Source: Phascolomyces articulosus (Eukaryota; Mucoromycota; Mucoromycetes; Mucorales; Lichtheimiaceae). From it: 64,000 nt of DNA. Both the position numbers and the translations under genes were made by a program. The notes under the pieces were generated by a model. It saw only the letters and a program-made list of their open reading frames with translations. It had not been told where the DNA came from and searched no databases. Positions 1 to 12,664 of this stretch are shown piece by piece (within the stretch, counting starts at the first letter, position 1; each line of letters opens with the position of its first letter). Location of the stretch: contig JAIXMP010000065.1 in the NCBI GenBank assembly GCA_025677815.1, positions 1-64,000 on the forward strand, written 5' to 3'.

Positions 1-3000
1 AATTTGGCAGCAGCAGATGGATCGTTTGCTCGAGCACAAGTCTTCTTTTTATTACATAGTACGATTGGAAAGCGATTGTTGAGTGAACATGGACAAGCCA
101 TGGCCATTCGTCATCTTATTGCGGAATGGATCAAGAGTTGGCCACCATTGAAACGACATCAATTGCCTCCCAATAAACATGCATTAATCTGTGCAACCAA
201 TTTAATATCGGCACTTGTATGTGAATTAGGTGGTGGAGCAAACGTTGTAAAGGTAAATTTCCTTTTCTTTTGTTGAATCGCTATTTTATCTTTTGCTAAA
301 ATATCCCCCCTTTTATCTGAAATAATATACTTAGGATATTCTGGTAGATCCACTTTTTGTATTATTGACACATCCAAGTTTTTCAGTACAAACAGCTGCC
401 GCATGGTGTATTCGTTGTGTATGTTATTCTGTCCCATCCAATCTTCCTTATTTATTACCACGAGCACTCAACACATTGGAAAAAGATTTGTCCAACCTCG
501 CTAACCCAACCACCACACCCGAATTATTACGACGTGTCATTGCATATGCTTATACCGTGGGTGCTATTATGAGTGTTTTCCCTGCACGACCTATCTATAC
601 TTCCTTTGAATTGAGCGCACGCGCCATGTCATTAGCAACCCAACTCTTAAAAAACCCAAGCAAAGCAAGTCATATTTCCAGTATTCAAGTTCAAGTTGCA
701 TGGATCCTTGTAGGTTCTTTAATGTGTCTTGGTCCCAATTTGGTCAAACTTCATTTGCCTCAACTTCTATTGCTGTGGAAAAGTGCTTTGCCTAAACCCA
801 CAGGAAAAGAAGCCAATGCCATTCGTGCCGAGGTAGAATGGTCCTATCTATTTCATATTCGAGAATGTGCCATTAGTTCCATTTACAGTTTCCTTGTTCA
901 CAACAGTACCACATTGGTCACATTGGATGTAGCAAAGCGTATTGCTGCGTTACTCAACAATACCCTTGCGTTCCTTGCTACAGCACCCAACTCATTTTCG
1001 CCCGCAACAATTTCTCCTTGTGTTCCTCATCAAACAAGGCTTGTCGATCAGTATTATATGCTTCGTCGTCGCATTTTCCAATGTTTTGTCACCATTCGTC
1101 CATTGTTATCCACCTATGAATCTTCATTGACCAGTTTATTGCGTAATTCATTGAATGTGTTTATTGAATTGGATAAGATTCAACCATCTTCAGGGGCACA
1201 CGCTCAAGTAACAGCATCAGTACCAGGACAATTTATTAGTGTATGGAGTTCAGCCGATGGTCATGGATATGGTGTCACAAGTAAAATGCAAGGTTATCGA
1301 ACGGATATTGCCAAGGAATATGATGAAGATCATGGTGAAGATAGTCATGGATATAATAGTAGCAGCCATGGCAAAGAGTGGGTTACCAAGGATCGTTTCC
1401 AACGGATTGAAGAGATATTGGAACGACCTATTATTGGTTCTGTCGAATTAGATCCCATTTATATTTATACCACATTTGCATCTACGGCAGAAGGCAGCGA
1501 ATCTTTGGTTTTACCTCGTCCTGTCTCCCCTTCCACAGGGTATATCGATACAAGCATCGAATTATTTGCTACTTTATTCCCAAGTCAACCACCGCCTGTC
1601 CAAGAATCCACTTTTGAGCATATTGCCAGTGTGGTCAAGGATGCACGGTTGGAAAAAAATTCACCTAAACGTGCAGCTGTTCTTGTTAACGTGACAGTTG
1701 CATTGTTGGGAGCGTTCAAAAATATGATGTCCCCTGCCAACAAGAAAAAGACAACCCATGGTCTTGCCAGTGGTCGTGCAACTCAATTGGTACAAGAAAT
1801 CTTGATGGAAGCCATTGTTCATCCTGACCCTTATCTTCGCAATGCTGCAAGTGAAACGATCGGTCGATTGACAGCTATTGTTGGTGGTTCATTTGTCGCA
1901 GGACAAATGCAACAATTGGTGGATTTGGTCGTAAGCAACCGTGACCCTGATGTACGTGCTGGCTGTGCTCTTGCTATTGGTTATATTTATACTCATGTTG
2001 GTGGTATGGCAGCTGCACCTCATCTCAAGACCCTATTTGGTATTCTTGTTTCATTGAGCAGTGATCCTCACCCTGTAGTTCACGCTTGGGCCTTGGAAGC
2101 CATTGCCATGACTGTTAGTGCTGCTGGGTTGATGTTTTCTTCCTATGTGAATAGTACATTGGGCATGGTAGCCAAACTCTATTTGAGTGAAACCCACGAA
2201 CCGGGTAGTGGATCTGTAGCCGTTTCCAATGCAGGGATGAGCGTTGGCTTTTCTGCCTATCAAGAGTTTGGTCGTATCATTTATGAATTGATTGGTACCC
2301 TAGGTCCTGAACTTCAAGCTTCTTCCAAGATCCGTGAATTATGTCTCAATATGGTCGAAGAACTCAAATTGGAACCGGATGAACGTGTCAATGTCGAAGC
2401 CATTCGATGTATTCAACATTTCCTCATGTTTGCACCTCAACATCTCAATACACAAGAATTGGTTCCTTACTTGCAAGGACAAATTGTCAGTTTACATTTA
2501 CCATTAAAAAAGGCTGCCGTGACATGTTTGTATCAATTGGTCCAGCGGGATGCCGAATTGGTTTTCAAAGCAGCACAGCCTGGATTGGATACAGAATTGT
2601 TCAAAATGTTGGATACAGATCCAGGATTATCGGATGTCAAGAATGTAATCAAGAGTTGGCTTAAAGAAACAGCACTTCATGAACCTTCTGTTTGGGTCAA
2701 TATTACAAAACGTATTTTGTCTGGTACCAATAAACCAGATGGTACTGGCAAAGCAGGCGGAGCAGGAGGTTCATCAGCAGCAGTAACCTCGACCGCTATG
2801 GATTTGAGTGCATCTGCAGGAGGAGGAAGTCGTGGTGGTAGTTTTGATGGTCCATCCTTTGATGGTGATGGCGATGGAGACGGATTTGATGATGATGGAT
2901 TCGGTGACGATGAAGGCGCCGGATTTGGTGATGATGAACAACAAGTGGATATTACTACCACCGTAGCGGATGCATCGGGTATGACATCTCGATTGACTGT

Positions 3001-6000
3001 CAATGTCGAAATTCCTCCACGTTGGCGAACTCAGTTGTTTGCACTGCAATGTCTTCAAAAAATCATTGAAATCATATCATCCAGTGGTACACGAGAACAT
3101 TTTGATTTGATTTATGCTCGTGCAAGACGTCAACAAGCTGGATTTGGCGATTATTTAGTTTTTCGAGTGCCTGACTTGATCAAGCTTTCATTTACAGCTG
3201 CTACAGCACATGTCGATGAACTTCGTTTGGCTGGTATTTCACTTTTAAGAATGGTGATTGAGGTAACAATCTCAACCCCTCCCCCCTTTCTTCCTTCTTC
3301 CCCCAACATTGTTTAACCGCCTGATAATGGAAAGAGATGACACTAATTTTTGAGTTAAACTTTCTAGAAATTTGCTTCCACAGCCGATCCTGATTTAGAA
3401 GGAACATTGTTGTTGGAACAATATGCAGCACAAATTGGTGCCGCATTGACACCTGCATTTGGTGCTGATTCCTCTTCGGAAATTGTCAGTGCCGCTGTTC
3501 GTGTCTGTGCCATTTATGTGGGTAGTGGTATTGTCAAGGATTTGTATCAACTGGGACGTGTGTTGAAATTGTTAGTGTCTTCTTTGGACAAGGTCAAAAG
3601 TGAAAGTGAATTGACCGGTGTAGGCGAAGTTAAAGATTTAAGTCCACATGCTTCTGTCATGGTGAAATTATCTGTATTGAATGCTTGGGCTGAACTTCAA
3701 GTGGCAAGTCAACGACAAGATTATTTACGTCAAATCCTTCAACCGTAAAGTATCCCTATCGTTTTTTTTAGACGATAACATGGAAGTAGGGAATTAGATG
3801 GATAAACAAAAAAAAAGATCTACATTTGAACTAAATCATATTTGAAATATCTTTATTTAGTAATTTATCGGCATTGAGCCCATTATGGCTACGATCACTT
3901 CAAGATTATGCACGTATTAGGCTCGAATCCGATATTGTTGCATTAACAAGTAGTACAGTGGGTATTCAAACGTCATCCAGTGGTGGCATCGAATCCATGT
4001 ATTCGGCTGCAACCAAACAAGTTGTATTACCTGTAAGCTTTTTTTATAATTTTTTTATTCTCTTTCCTATTGGTATGAAATTATAAGTATATATACTAAA
4101 TACGTCTATTTTTCAACCCGAATATGTGGCGATGCAGTATTATCGTAAATCATGGCTCAAAATCATGGAGGCTGTCGCCAGTCTTATCGAAAGCGGCGCT
4201 CCCTCTATGCTTGATGCATTAACCAGCAATCCCGATGCTGAACAAACTGAACCTGACAAACCATCTAACTTGTTCTGTATTTTATTTGGACTCTGTATCG
4301 AAAGTTTATCCCGTATCTCCAGTTCAAGCAGTGGTAGATCTGATGTTACTACTATGGTGATTTGTTTAAAAGCACTTAAGACATTTATTCAGTCATCATT
4401 GGCAGGAGACCATTTCTTACCCAAAGCCATCTTTTTAGAATTGATGAATGTATTTGATCGATTGATTCAAACCGAAGGATATCGTGTTCAGTTGATCATT
4501 ATTGAAATCATTCAACGGCTGACCAAGAATTATGGTGCTAGTTATTTATGCGATGATCTTGTCGATCAAATCGATAATGGCGAGGATGATCTTGATGGAT
4601 TGAAAGGAACAGTCTTGGAGGATATGGATCGAGCTTTGGAACCCGGTGCATTCCCATCAACAGCGAAATTGTATTATGTGTTGAGATTGTTGATTAATGT
4701 GTTTTTGCAAAAGTTGCCAAGTTTATCAACCTCCAAGCGCTCTTCATCCAGTAAGTAAAACGAATGAATATAAAATAAGATAAAAGCAACAGAATGGGAA
4801 GGGGTGATAGGAAGAGGAGAAGCAAAAGGTCAACTAAAAACATGTGCTTGGATTATATAGGATTGACAGGCACAAATCAAGAACATGTAGCTATCTTATT
4901 AGGTCCTTGTTTGGATGAATTGGGCATGTTGGTGAATATTGCACCTGCCAGCTATAAGATTGATTTACTGGCCATTTGTTTTTATATATTCTCAGGTAAA
5001 TCAATATATAATGACATGTTTAATACGGTAGCCTATATACATAATACTAATCAACCGTATTTTGAATGGTGGTATAGAAATCTTGATGGATAGTAAATTA
5101 GACACATTATTAGCTCCGCGCGTTCTTGTATCACTTAAATCAACATTACCATCATTGGAATCATCATTGGAATCAATTGAAAAGCGAAGCTTATCACGCG
5201 TCAATTGTGCAATGCTTCATTCATTATTGGATAATCTCTTTAAAGAGTAGGTTTTTCTATTATGGTTTGGATTACGAGCTTTGATACAACTTCGGTTTCA
5301 TATTTAAATAACATTCTCTATGGTTTGAATTTTAGGGAAACGCAAGAAGTCAATGAAAATATGTTAAAGAATAAACTCTTGGCATCTGTTTTGATTATCA
5401 CGGGTTGTCCTGAAGCAAGTATCCATGATACGGAAGGTAGAAATGTTTTTGTCAACACAATGAAACAAGCATTACAAAGTGAAACGAAAGAGGTATGTGA
5501 CAAAAATAAAATATATTTAACGGAGAAGGAAAAATAAGTAATTAATTTTCATACAATATATACTATAGATTGCATTGACAGCACATCAATGTATGCGAAT
5601 GTTAATCATGTTGCCCGAGAAAAAATCAGATTCACCAATATCTGTCTCACTTGGCAAGTCATTATTAAGCGCTTTGATACCAGCTATTGTACAACATTTA
5701 CTCTCATTCCAAAAGTTAGAGACCGGTATTACGGATGATCAATTGGCTTTATTGAATGAAGATGTCAAGACTTTAATTACATTACCAACCGCCGTTCATG
5801 AAGATAAAGAAAGTAAGAAAGAAAGAAGAGGAAATGGATAGGATTGAAAAATATGGGATACCATTTTTTTTCTTTACTCACCCAAATCAATCTAACTATT
5901 ATAGAATCCTTGTTATTAAGTATTGTATTACCTACATTGACTACATTATTGGATCCAGTATCATCTACACAAGAAACAACAGATATTCATCGTGCAGTGA

Positions 6001-6242
6001 TTACACAAATATTAACGTTAGCTACCAGTATGCCACAAGCATTTAAAGACACAGTATCACAATTACCAGACCACGTTCGTATTCAATTAGAAACATCAGT
6101 GCGTCAAAGTGTTTTATCTAGTCAACAACAGCAGCAACAGCAACAACAAAAGATTCAAAGGCAACAAGAGGAATTACAACGAAATGAAGATATCAAACAA
6201 CCTACGATTCATTTGAAGACAGATTTCAGTAACTTTTCCTAA
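1..6242 (+). CDS. LAA1: LAA1/HEATR5-family HEAT-repeat protein, 5' truncated by the window
   Basis: Large alpha-solenoid accessory protein of the AP-1 clathrin adaptor, acting in trans-Golgi/endosome traffic (family knowledge). Ten exons join in phase: 1-252, 335-3262, 3368-3744, 3861-4032, 4138-4750, 4861-4995, 5078-5246, 5336-5492, 5569-5812 and 5905-6242 (stop). This gives about 1,794 codons; the family is about 2,000 residues, so the true start lies upstream. HEAT-like helices run throughout, for example the stretch containing DPYLRNAASETIGRLTAIVG near 1830. An acidic, Gly/Asp-rich linker lies at about 2750-2940 and a Gln-rich tail at about 6120-6180. The motif YYRKSWLKIMEAVASLI after the 4138 acceptor matches the conserved C-terminal part of HEATR5 proteins as I remember it. 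The stop is about 415 bp before the next gene on the same strand. Family assignment is from recognition, not a search. Confidence 0.85.
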
Positions 6243-6522
6243 AAAATAGTTGGCCTGTCACCAACCTCACTATTATTATTTGTACCTATTTATATATATA
6301 AATATTATTTTTTATCTATTTTATACATATACGCACCCACCCTGTCACTAACTTATTACAATCCACCACCCTCTCTTTATATATCTTTTAATTTTAAAAA
6401 ATAAACAACACATCATAATAATTTCTATACGGTAGTTCCAGAAAAAAAAACCAATCTAACTATTAGATATTTAGGAGGGATTCTCAATTTGAATGTCTTT
6501 ACGTACCATTTGGAATACCGTG

Positions 6523-6572
6523 ACGCGTCTTGTACATTAAAATTATCGGCCGCGTTTCAGAAAAAAACGCGT
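6523..6572. promoter_or_regulatory. Two MluI cell-cycle boxes (ACGCGT) upstream of CAC2
   Basis: The palindrome ACGCGT occurs at 6523-6528 and again at 6567-6572, 134 and 90 bp before the CAC2 start codon. In yeasts this is the core MCB element bound by MBF, which drives G1/S transcription of replication genes. CAF-1 is a replication-coupled factor, so the placement makes biological sense. Use of MBF at this site is inferred. Confidence 0.5.
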
Positions 6573-6656
6573 CTTTTTTTCCTACCTTTTCCCCTCTATT
6601 TTTCCTTTTTTTTTCTCGAAACATAATCAAAATACATTACTGATATATATTTACAC

Positions 6657-9609
6657 ATGCGGGCCAAGGTAGAGTTACAAAAAGAAATAGAATGCCCAAC
6701 TTCTAATGTTTTAAAAAAACCATTCACGATCGTTCCATCCATTGAATCAAACGAACACACAACCTTACTCACATGCCATCGTCCTGTTACTTTGATAAAA
6801 ATAATAATAATAATAGACATTGGAAATCAATTGGCATGATGGACAAGCCATTTATTCTGTGGATTTCTCGTCAGACGGAACACGAATGGCTAGCGCAGGC
6901 GCAGACACATCTGTTCGGGTAAATACAATCATACGATCGGAAACAAAGAGTCATGGCATTTGTTTAGAAACGCGCTTTTTTGTATATATGCCAACTTGAC
7001 TGATTGTTTTTTTTAAAAAATAAATAAATAAATGTAGTTATGGAGTATGAAACGGCGCCCAGAGACACACAACGATAACACACATAAAAAAAGTTTCGAA
7101 AAAAAGATTGAATCATTTCCGGTCCATATTGATTTTCTTTCAGAATTAAAACGACATTCCGCACCTGTCAACGTTGTTCGGTTTTCACCTTCAGGAGAAT
7201 ATCTTGCCTCAGCAGGAGATGGTAGGCTTTTTTTAAAAAAAAAATGGATATCGAATATATATAGAATGGAGCAAAAGGCGTATTGGCATGGAATAAATAT
7301 ATCAAATCTTCTAAACTCATTCTCTTTCTAACCTTCTAACCCGGCTATGTAGATTCTTGTGTCATTTTATGGAAAAAATCATTAACGAAAGAGTCCACTT
7401 TTGGGAGAGAATATGCAGAATTTGAAAAAGAAACGTGGTCTGTGGTCCAAATGTTTCAGTAAGTTTTTTTTTTGCATGAATTATCAGAAGGAGGGAGAGA
7501 AATTAAACTGATAGATGTATATACGTAAGAGGGAAAGGTTTCTAATTTCTAATTGTTGAATATGTGTGTATAGTGGTCATAATAAAGAAATCTATGATTT
7601 AGCATGGTCACCATGTAGTCAGTTTTTCATTACAGCATCTATCGATAACACAGCACGTATATGGAGTATTAGCACACGTAAGGGGAAGCTATCAGTTATT
7701 TTTGTTATGGCCATGTATTATTCGATTGGATGAATTGGATTAAACAAGAGAAAATGGGAAATATGTGAAGGATTAGGATTGACTTTATTGTATGATATAT
7801 AGGAAGCGCAATTCATGTCCTTACAGATCATACACATTATGTTCAAGGTGTTTCATGGGATCCCATGGGACAATATGTAGCTACACAAAGTAGTGATAGG
7901 TAAATACATATGTTTCAATAAACCAATCATGAATGGGGATGAGAAGTTATTATTATACCAAAGAGAGAAACCTCACCGAATGATGGAAAGATCTGTAGCC
8001 ATTTATAAATATAAAAAAGAAGGACCTGATGGATTAAAAATGAGTGGTTGTTCAAAACGACATCATCGCATGAACAAGAAAAAACCATCCGCAAATACTA
8101 CTAATACTACCTCAACGACAACCACTATCATCGCAGAAACAAATACCAATAATAATGATCATATGGAAGGAGTAGTAGCAGAAAGTAGTAGTAGCAACAA
8201 CAGCAATAGTCATAATAATACTATGGCATCTGGCACCACCACCAACAACAACAATAGCACAATGAGTAATAATAATGTGACAACCACAACACAAGAGGTG
8301 GTGACACCAACCACAGTACCATCATTTCGAATGTACCACGATGAAACATTAGTGACGTTCTTCCGACGGCTTGCATTTAGTCCAGAAGGAGCATTTCTGA
8401 TAACACCTGCAGGATTATGCAAGAATAGTTTGGATTCGAGTAATACTAATAAAATGGAACAAGATGAAGGAGAGGATTTGGCTAATTGTGCCTACTTATA
8501 CCCTCGTAACACATTGCTAAAGTAAGTAAATGGGCTTTTAGGGGAATTACTTTATAAAGAATCAATGATGATGGTGAATTTGAGATTGGATTGATTTGAG
8601 AGTCTAACCTTTTCTTTTCATTTCTTTATTGATAACGTATTCTATTATATGTGAATATATCTATATTTATATATATGTGTGTGTAATTAGACATCCAATG
8701 GCATACCTCAGTAATCATAACAAACCGTCGATCGCAATCCGTTGGTGTGGCGATACCTATGAACTCCGCCCATCTGCCAAGCCAAGTGTGTTTGAATTAC
8801 CTTATCGAATGATTTATGCTGTTGCAAGTCAGGACGCTGTGTATGTCTACGATACCCAACAAGCTTCACCATTATGTATTATTTCAGGCATGCATTTTGC
8901 ACCTATTACTGATATTGCTTGGTAAGATTTTTATTCTTGGATCCATTATTTTTTTTTTTTTGATTGTTTCAATGATTCATTGGATGCATCGGTTGTAAAA
9001 AAATTCACACACAAAAACTCAATCATGTTGATTTTTCGTTGATCCTATAGGTCGCATGATGGAAGCATACTTGCATTTTCTTCTGCGGATGGTTATTGTT
9101 CTGCAGTGGTATTTGATGAAAATGAACTTGGTAAAATCAATTTACAAAAACCCAACATGATTCCATTATCATCCACTTCTGCAACAGCTCATGTCACCTC
9201 CTCTTCTTCCATGGTGGTAGAAGAACATGATATTGAAATGATGGATATTACATCTCCTCCTGAAAAACAACCTATTTCCATGACACCAGCTACATTATCC
9301 GCATCATCATCATCATCCCAACCATTCATGCAGCAAACAACTTTACTGAATAATAATCCTACTAAAATCAATAACATTAACAATTTAATCAGATCCACTG
9401 CAGAAAAAAGGACTCTAGAAGTGAATACTACAGCACCCAAAAAACGACGTATTGCACCTACATTGATTAGTTCTGTCATTCCATCTTCCTTTTCTACAGC
9501 TACTACTACTTCTAATGGTACTAGCAGTAATAGCACAACACAACCATCATCATCATCTACAACAGCATCCGCTTCTTCTACAACTTCATCGTCACACCAA
9601 AATCCGTGA
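6657..9609 (+). CDS. CAC2: Chromatin assembly factor 1 subunit B (p60/Cac2), WD40 protein
   Basis: Middle subunit of the CAF-1 histone chaperone, which deposits H3-H4 behind the replication fork with PCNA. Nine exons join in phase: 6657-6668, 6817-6918, 7038-7221, 7353-7458, 7574-7677, 7803-7899, 7991-8521, 8691-8921 and 9051-9609, giving 641 aa. The protein starts [20 protein letters not shown], the typical CAF-1B N-terminus. WD repeats follow, including [20 protein letters not shown], a [13 protein letters not shown] repeat and a YVQGVSWDP repeat. A low-complexity Thr/Asn/Ser insertion (about 8090-8310) interrupts the propeller, and the C-terminal tail from about 9190 is Ser/Thr-rich and probably disordered. 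The first coding exon holds only four codons and was placed because the phases and the N-terminal motif agree. Two MCB boxes precede it. Confidence 0.9.
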
Positions 9610-10291
9610 AACCATAAAATCTAAAAACAAATTATAATAAAAAATTTTATGCACATAAAAAAAACTGGATGAAGACTAGTAAAGAAAAAATGCATAATCG
9701 CGTTATATTATTGGTGTTGGTTGTTATAATTAATGATAAAGTATAGAAAGGCCACGTGGGAAAGGGGGGGACGTAAAAAAAAAAACTGGTTTAAAGTGGA
9801 TTGATTGGTTTAAAAAAAGTTTTTGAGATTTTTGGGTTTAGTGTGGTGATGCGTGTGGTATGTGTGAGCTAATGTGTGAAGATGTGTGTGGATGGTGCTG
9901 GTGGGTGAATGTGAAGATATGTGTGAGAGTATGTTCGTTGTGTGAGAAATGTGTGGGGGGAGAAGGTTGGAATATGACAAAATACTTGAATAATAAAAAT
10001 AATAATAAAATAAACTATATACAAAATACAACAATAAAAAATATGAAAAAGGAAAGAAAAATCGAGTTTTTTTTTAGAATTAGAAAAAAAAAGAGTGGGG
10101 TAAAATCATCATCATTATCTTCAATCCACCATACCAATTGAATTATTATGGCTTTTTTTAAAAAAAAAAATTAGAAGACACTATGAATGAATGATGATGA
10201 TGATGATAGATGTTGCCTTGAAAGATAATAATAATAATAATAATGCAGCTGATGAGTAGGTGAGGTGGGAAGGGAAGGTGTTCTTGTAAGT
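9610..10291. other. Convergent intergenic region with a G/T-rich tract
   Basis: This is the 3' flank shared by CAC2 (+) and the CAP-Gly gene (-). Positions 9838-9962 are an irregular TGTG/GTGTGA-rich tract, strongly G/T-biased on the + strand. Poly-A runs and AAT/ATG microsatellites (10195-10240) follow. No coding region was seen; the short ORFs on both strands are low complexity. Confidence 0.6.
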
Positions 10292-11186
10292 TTAAACAAC
10301 CACTTGTAAATTTTCCCTTAGAGCAAAGATTCCACGATCACGATCTGTTGAAAAATAACGTTTTCCTTTGACAGAACCATCATTTTTACCCACTATATAA
10401 ATTTATTGAACAATGAAAAAAAATTATAATTTTTATAAATATGAAACTATGTGTGAATAGAAAGTAATTGAAAGAAAAGTGAAACAATAACCTACCACGA
10501 CTATCCAATTCAATACCAATCCATTCTTGACCAGGGGCAAAATCAACATGGCCAATAAAACGTACATAACCGTAAGTTGGTAAAGGACGACGAATCAATC
10601 GGACGCGGGCATTCATGTGGACAGGCGGTGATGATTGATTAAATTCATTATCTGAATAAGATCCACTTGCCGCAGAACCTTCTATATCACTCATACAATT
10701 ATTGCTGTCATCATCGTCTGAAGTAGTACTATAAATACTACCTAAACTACCTCGTCGACGATTATTATTATTGTTATTGTTGTTGTTTGAATTTAAAGGA
10801 GAAGAAGTATTAGGTCTTGTAGGCAATTCAAATGTCAATCGTCTTGATCGAACTTGAACAGCTGCTGCTGCTGCTGCTTCTTCTTCTGCTTGCTGACGTG
10901 CTTCCAATGCATCCATTCTTGCTTGTGTCTCCATGGAAAGCAGGAGTTCAAGATCATTGACGACACTGTCACTAAATTTCGTGGCTAAATCATGATCATA
11001 TGCACGCGCAAAGGGGCTAATGTCGTCTTTGGTTGCTGCACCACCTGTTGTCGCTGTTGTTCGATGTGATATCATGGATGTTGTACTGGGTCTTTCTTTC
11101 TTTTTTTTCTTTTTCATGGGGAAAAAGATGGCACTTTTGATAGATAACCCTTTGGGTTTTCGAAATCCAAAAAATGATGGCATCAT
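10292..11186 (-). CDS. CAP-Gly domain protein (microtubule plus-end type)
   Basis: CAP-Gly domains bind the EEY/F tails of tubulin and EB proteins at microtubule plus ends. Two exons (11186-10496 and 10392-10292) give 263 aa. The N-terminal ~190 residues are basic then low complexity, with Lys-, Ala- and Asn-runs and a short coiled-coil-like stretch near ETQARMDALEARQQAEEEA. The CAP-Gly domain is C-terminal, about residues 195-263: it runs from RLIRRPLPTYGYVRFIG through GQEWIGIELDSR, and the signature GKNDG is reconstituted just across the splice site. The domain ends almost at the stop, so this is not a full CLIP-170/Bik1 or p150-glued protein with a long coiled coil. It may be a small regulator of that type. 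The specific orthologue is not known. Confidence 0.8.
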
Positions 11187-11614
11187 TTGATGGTGCTCTT
11201 GATTATTTGTTGTTTTTCTTGTTGTGGGTGATATGGTGAATAACTTTGTTTTTTTTAAAAAAAAAAAATATGAAAATGGATTTACGTTTAAAAATTAAAA
11301 GACTTTTTATACGCACGTAAAAAATGTTATTTGTAGTAAAGAAAAGAGTACGAAAAATGTAAAAAAGTGAAGTAGAAGTAAAAGAAGAAAAAAAAAAAGT
11401 AAAAAATAAAAAAAATAAGTTGATTTTATACTTTTTTTTTGTTCTTGGAAACACACAGCAAAAAATAACAACAAAATGAACTAAGCAAAAGAATAACAAG
11501 CAAAAAGTAACAACTGCTTTTCACACGTGTACATCTCCATTTTTAGTTGTTCATTTTTTTTTCTTTTTATTCCAATCCACCCTTTTATTTTTATTTTATT
11601 TTTTTGAAATGAAA

Positions 11615-12089
11615 CTATTTTACTCGAACATTGGCTTGTTGTGGAGTAGGTTGAGCTGCTTCTCGTCGCGCAGCATCTTGTAATAAAGCAGTATCCACTG
11701 CTTGAGATGGTAATTGAACATATCGTACCACAGATCCTCGAATGAAACAATTCTTGACAGAGCTCTATATATAATATATCCGTTTACGTTTAAGTATATA
11801 TTAGTATAATATCATTTCCACTCATCAACAAAACAATAAGTCGTACCATGTGAGGGTATCGTTCTTCATCAATCACCATAATGTCATCCAATTTAATATT
11901 CAAGAACTGATCTACTGATTTTAACGTTCCAGTGATGGCAAGATCATTCTTCAATTCGACAGTGACTTTTTGATCGACTAATGTTTTAAAGAAAGAATAA
12001 AACAGCTAATAGACATATTGTATGAGTTTTTCTCTTTTTTTTAATAATCAAATGAATAGTAGGACTATTATAAAGTTAATTTTTACCAT
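11615..12089 (-). CDS. LSM2: U6 snRNA-associated Sm-like protein LSm2
   Basis: Subunit of the LSm1-7 ring (cytoplasmic mRNA decapping) and the LSm2-8 ring (nuclear, binds the U6 3' end). Exons are 12089-12087, 12005-11847 and 11764-11615, giving 103 aa. Exon 1 codes only the start ATG; exon 2 then begins LFYSFFKTLVDQKVTVELKN, which carries the Sm1 motif. The Sm2 motif NCFIRGSVVRYVQLP lies in exon 3. Length and sequence match LSM2 of other fungi and human closely, apart from a slightly longer Gln/Val-containing tail. The single-codon first exon rests on the conserved N-terminus and good splice sites; a different upstream start is not excluded. Confidence 0.92.
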
Positions 12090-12557
12090 GTTGATTTATA
12101 GATCGCGTAAACGTATGTATAAAAAAAATAACCAAAAAAGTGCGGGTTGGTGGCGGAATGGGACTCAAAGCAGGATTGGGATTGGGGGGGAGGTTAGGGA
12201 AACAAGATTTCGTGCTGCTAGCCTACTTGCGGGTGAACACGTGACTTGTCTGGGATTGCATTCTCCCCCTTTCTTCCACTTCAACCGCCTTTTACTTTAA
12301 TAATACCTTTAAAATGATGAAACAAAAATAAAATCCGAGGATTTCATGCATTGAATAGGTCCGAATACATTTCAGGATGACAAGTATCTTTTTTTTTAAC
12401 TTTAAATCGCTTATGTATTTATTATTATAATAAAAAGAATATTCCCTTTGTTTTTGTTTATGATGAATGATTGTCTGTGTACGTACGTTCACCGTCTTAG
12501 GAGTTTAGAGTTGGTCAAGATCAAGAAGAGATAAATTGATTAAATTTCTATCTCTAC

Positions 12558-12664
12558 TTATTCAAGATCCAACTCAGCCATTTTATCTATATGATAAGAA
12601 AGCCATTCTTCATCTTTAAGTATTTGTTGTGATAATTGATCACCATGTACGGAGCTATTAAATG
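12558..12664 (-). CDS. Orphan terminal exon of an unrecognised small protein
   Basis: After a good acceptor (TTTACAG at 12671-12665) there is an open stretch of 34 codons ending in TAA. It includes GDQLSQQILKDEEWLSYHID followed by an acidic end. Its hydrophilic, helix-like composition is unlike the Lys/Asn/Ile/Phe-rich noise ORFs of this AT-rich stretch. No convincing upstream exon or start was found between 12,670 and 13,000. It may be the last exon of a real small coiled-coil gene or a remnant; the family is not recognised. Confidence 0.25.

Noticed and set aside
2677..3058. Antisense ORFs of 108 and 94 codons
   Set aside because: They are the reverse of the Asp/Gly-rich linker of the LAA1 exon; Ser/Pro-rich translation is a codon-bias shadow.
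4794..5093. 99-codon plus ORF starting at 4794
   Set aside because: Covers an intron and one LAA1 exon; the true junctions are 4750/4861 and 4995/5078.
9189..9536. 115-codon minus ORF
   Set aside because: Antisense of the Ser/Thr-rich C-terminal exon of CAC2; Val/Leu-rich shadow.
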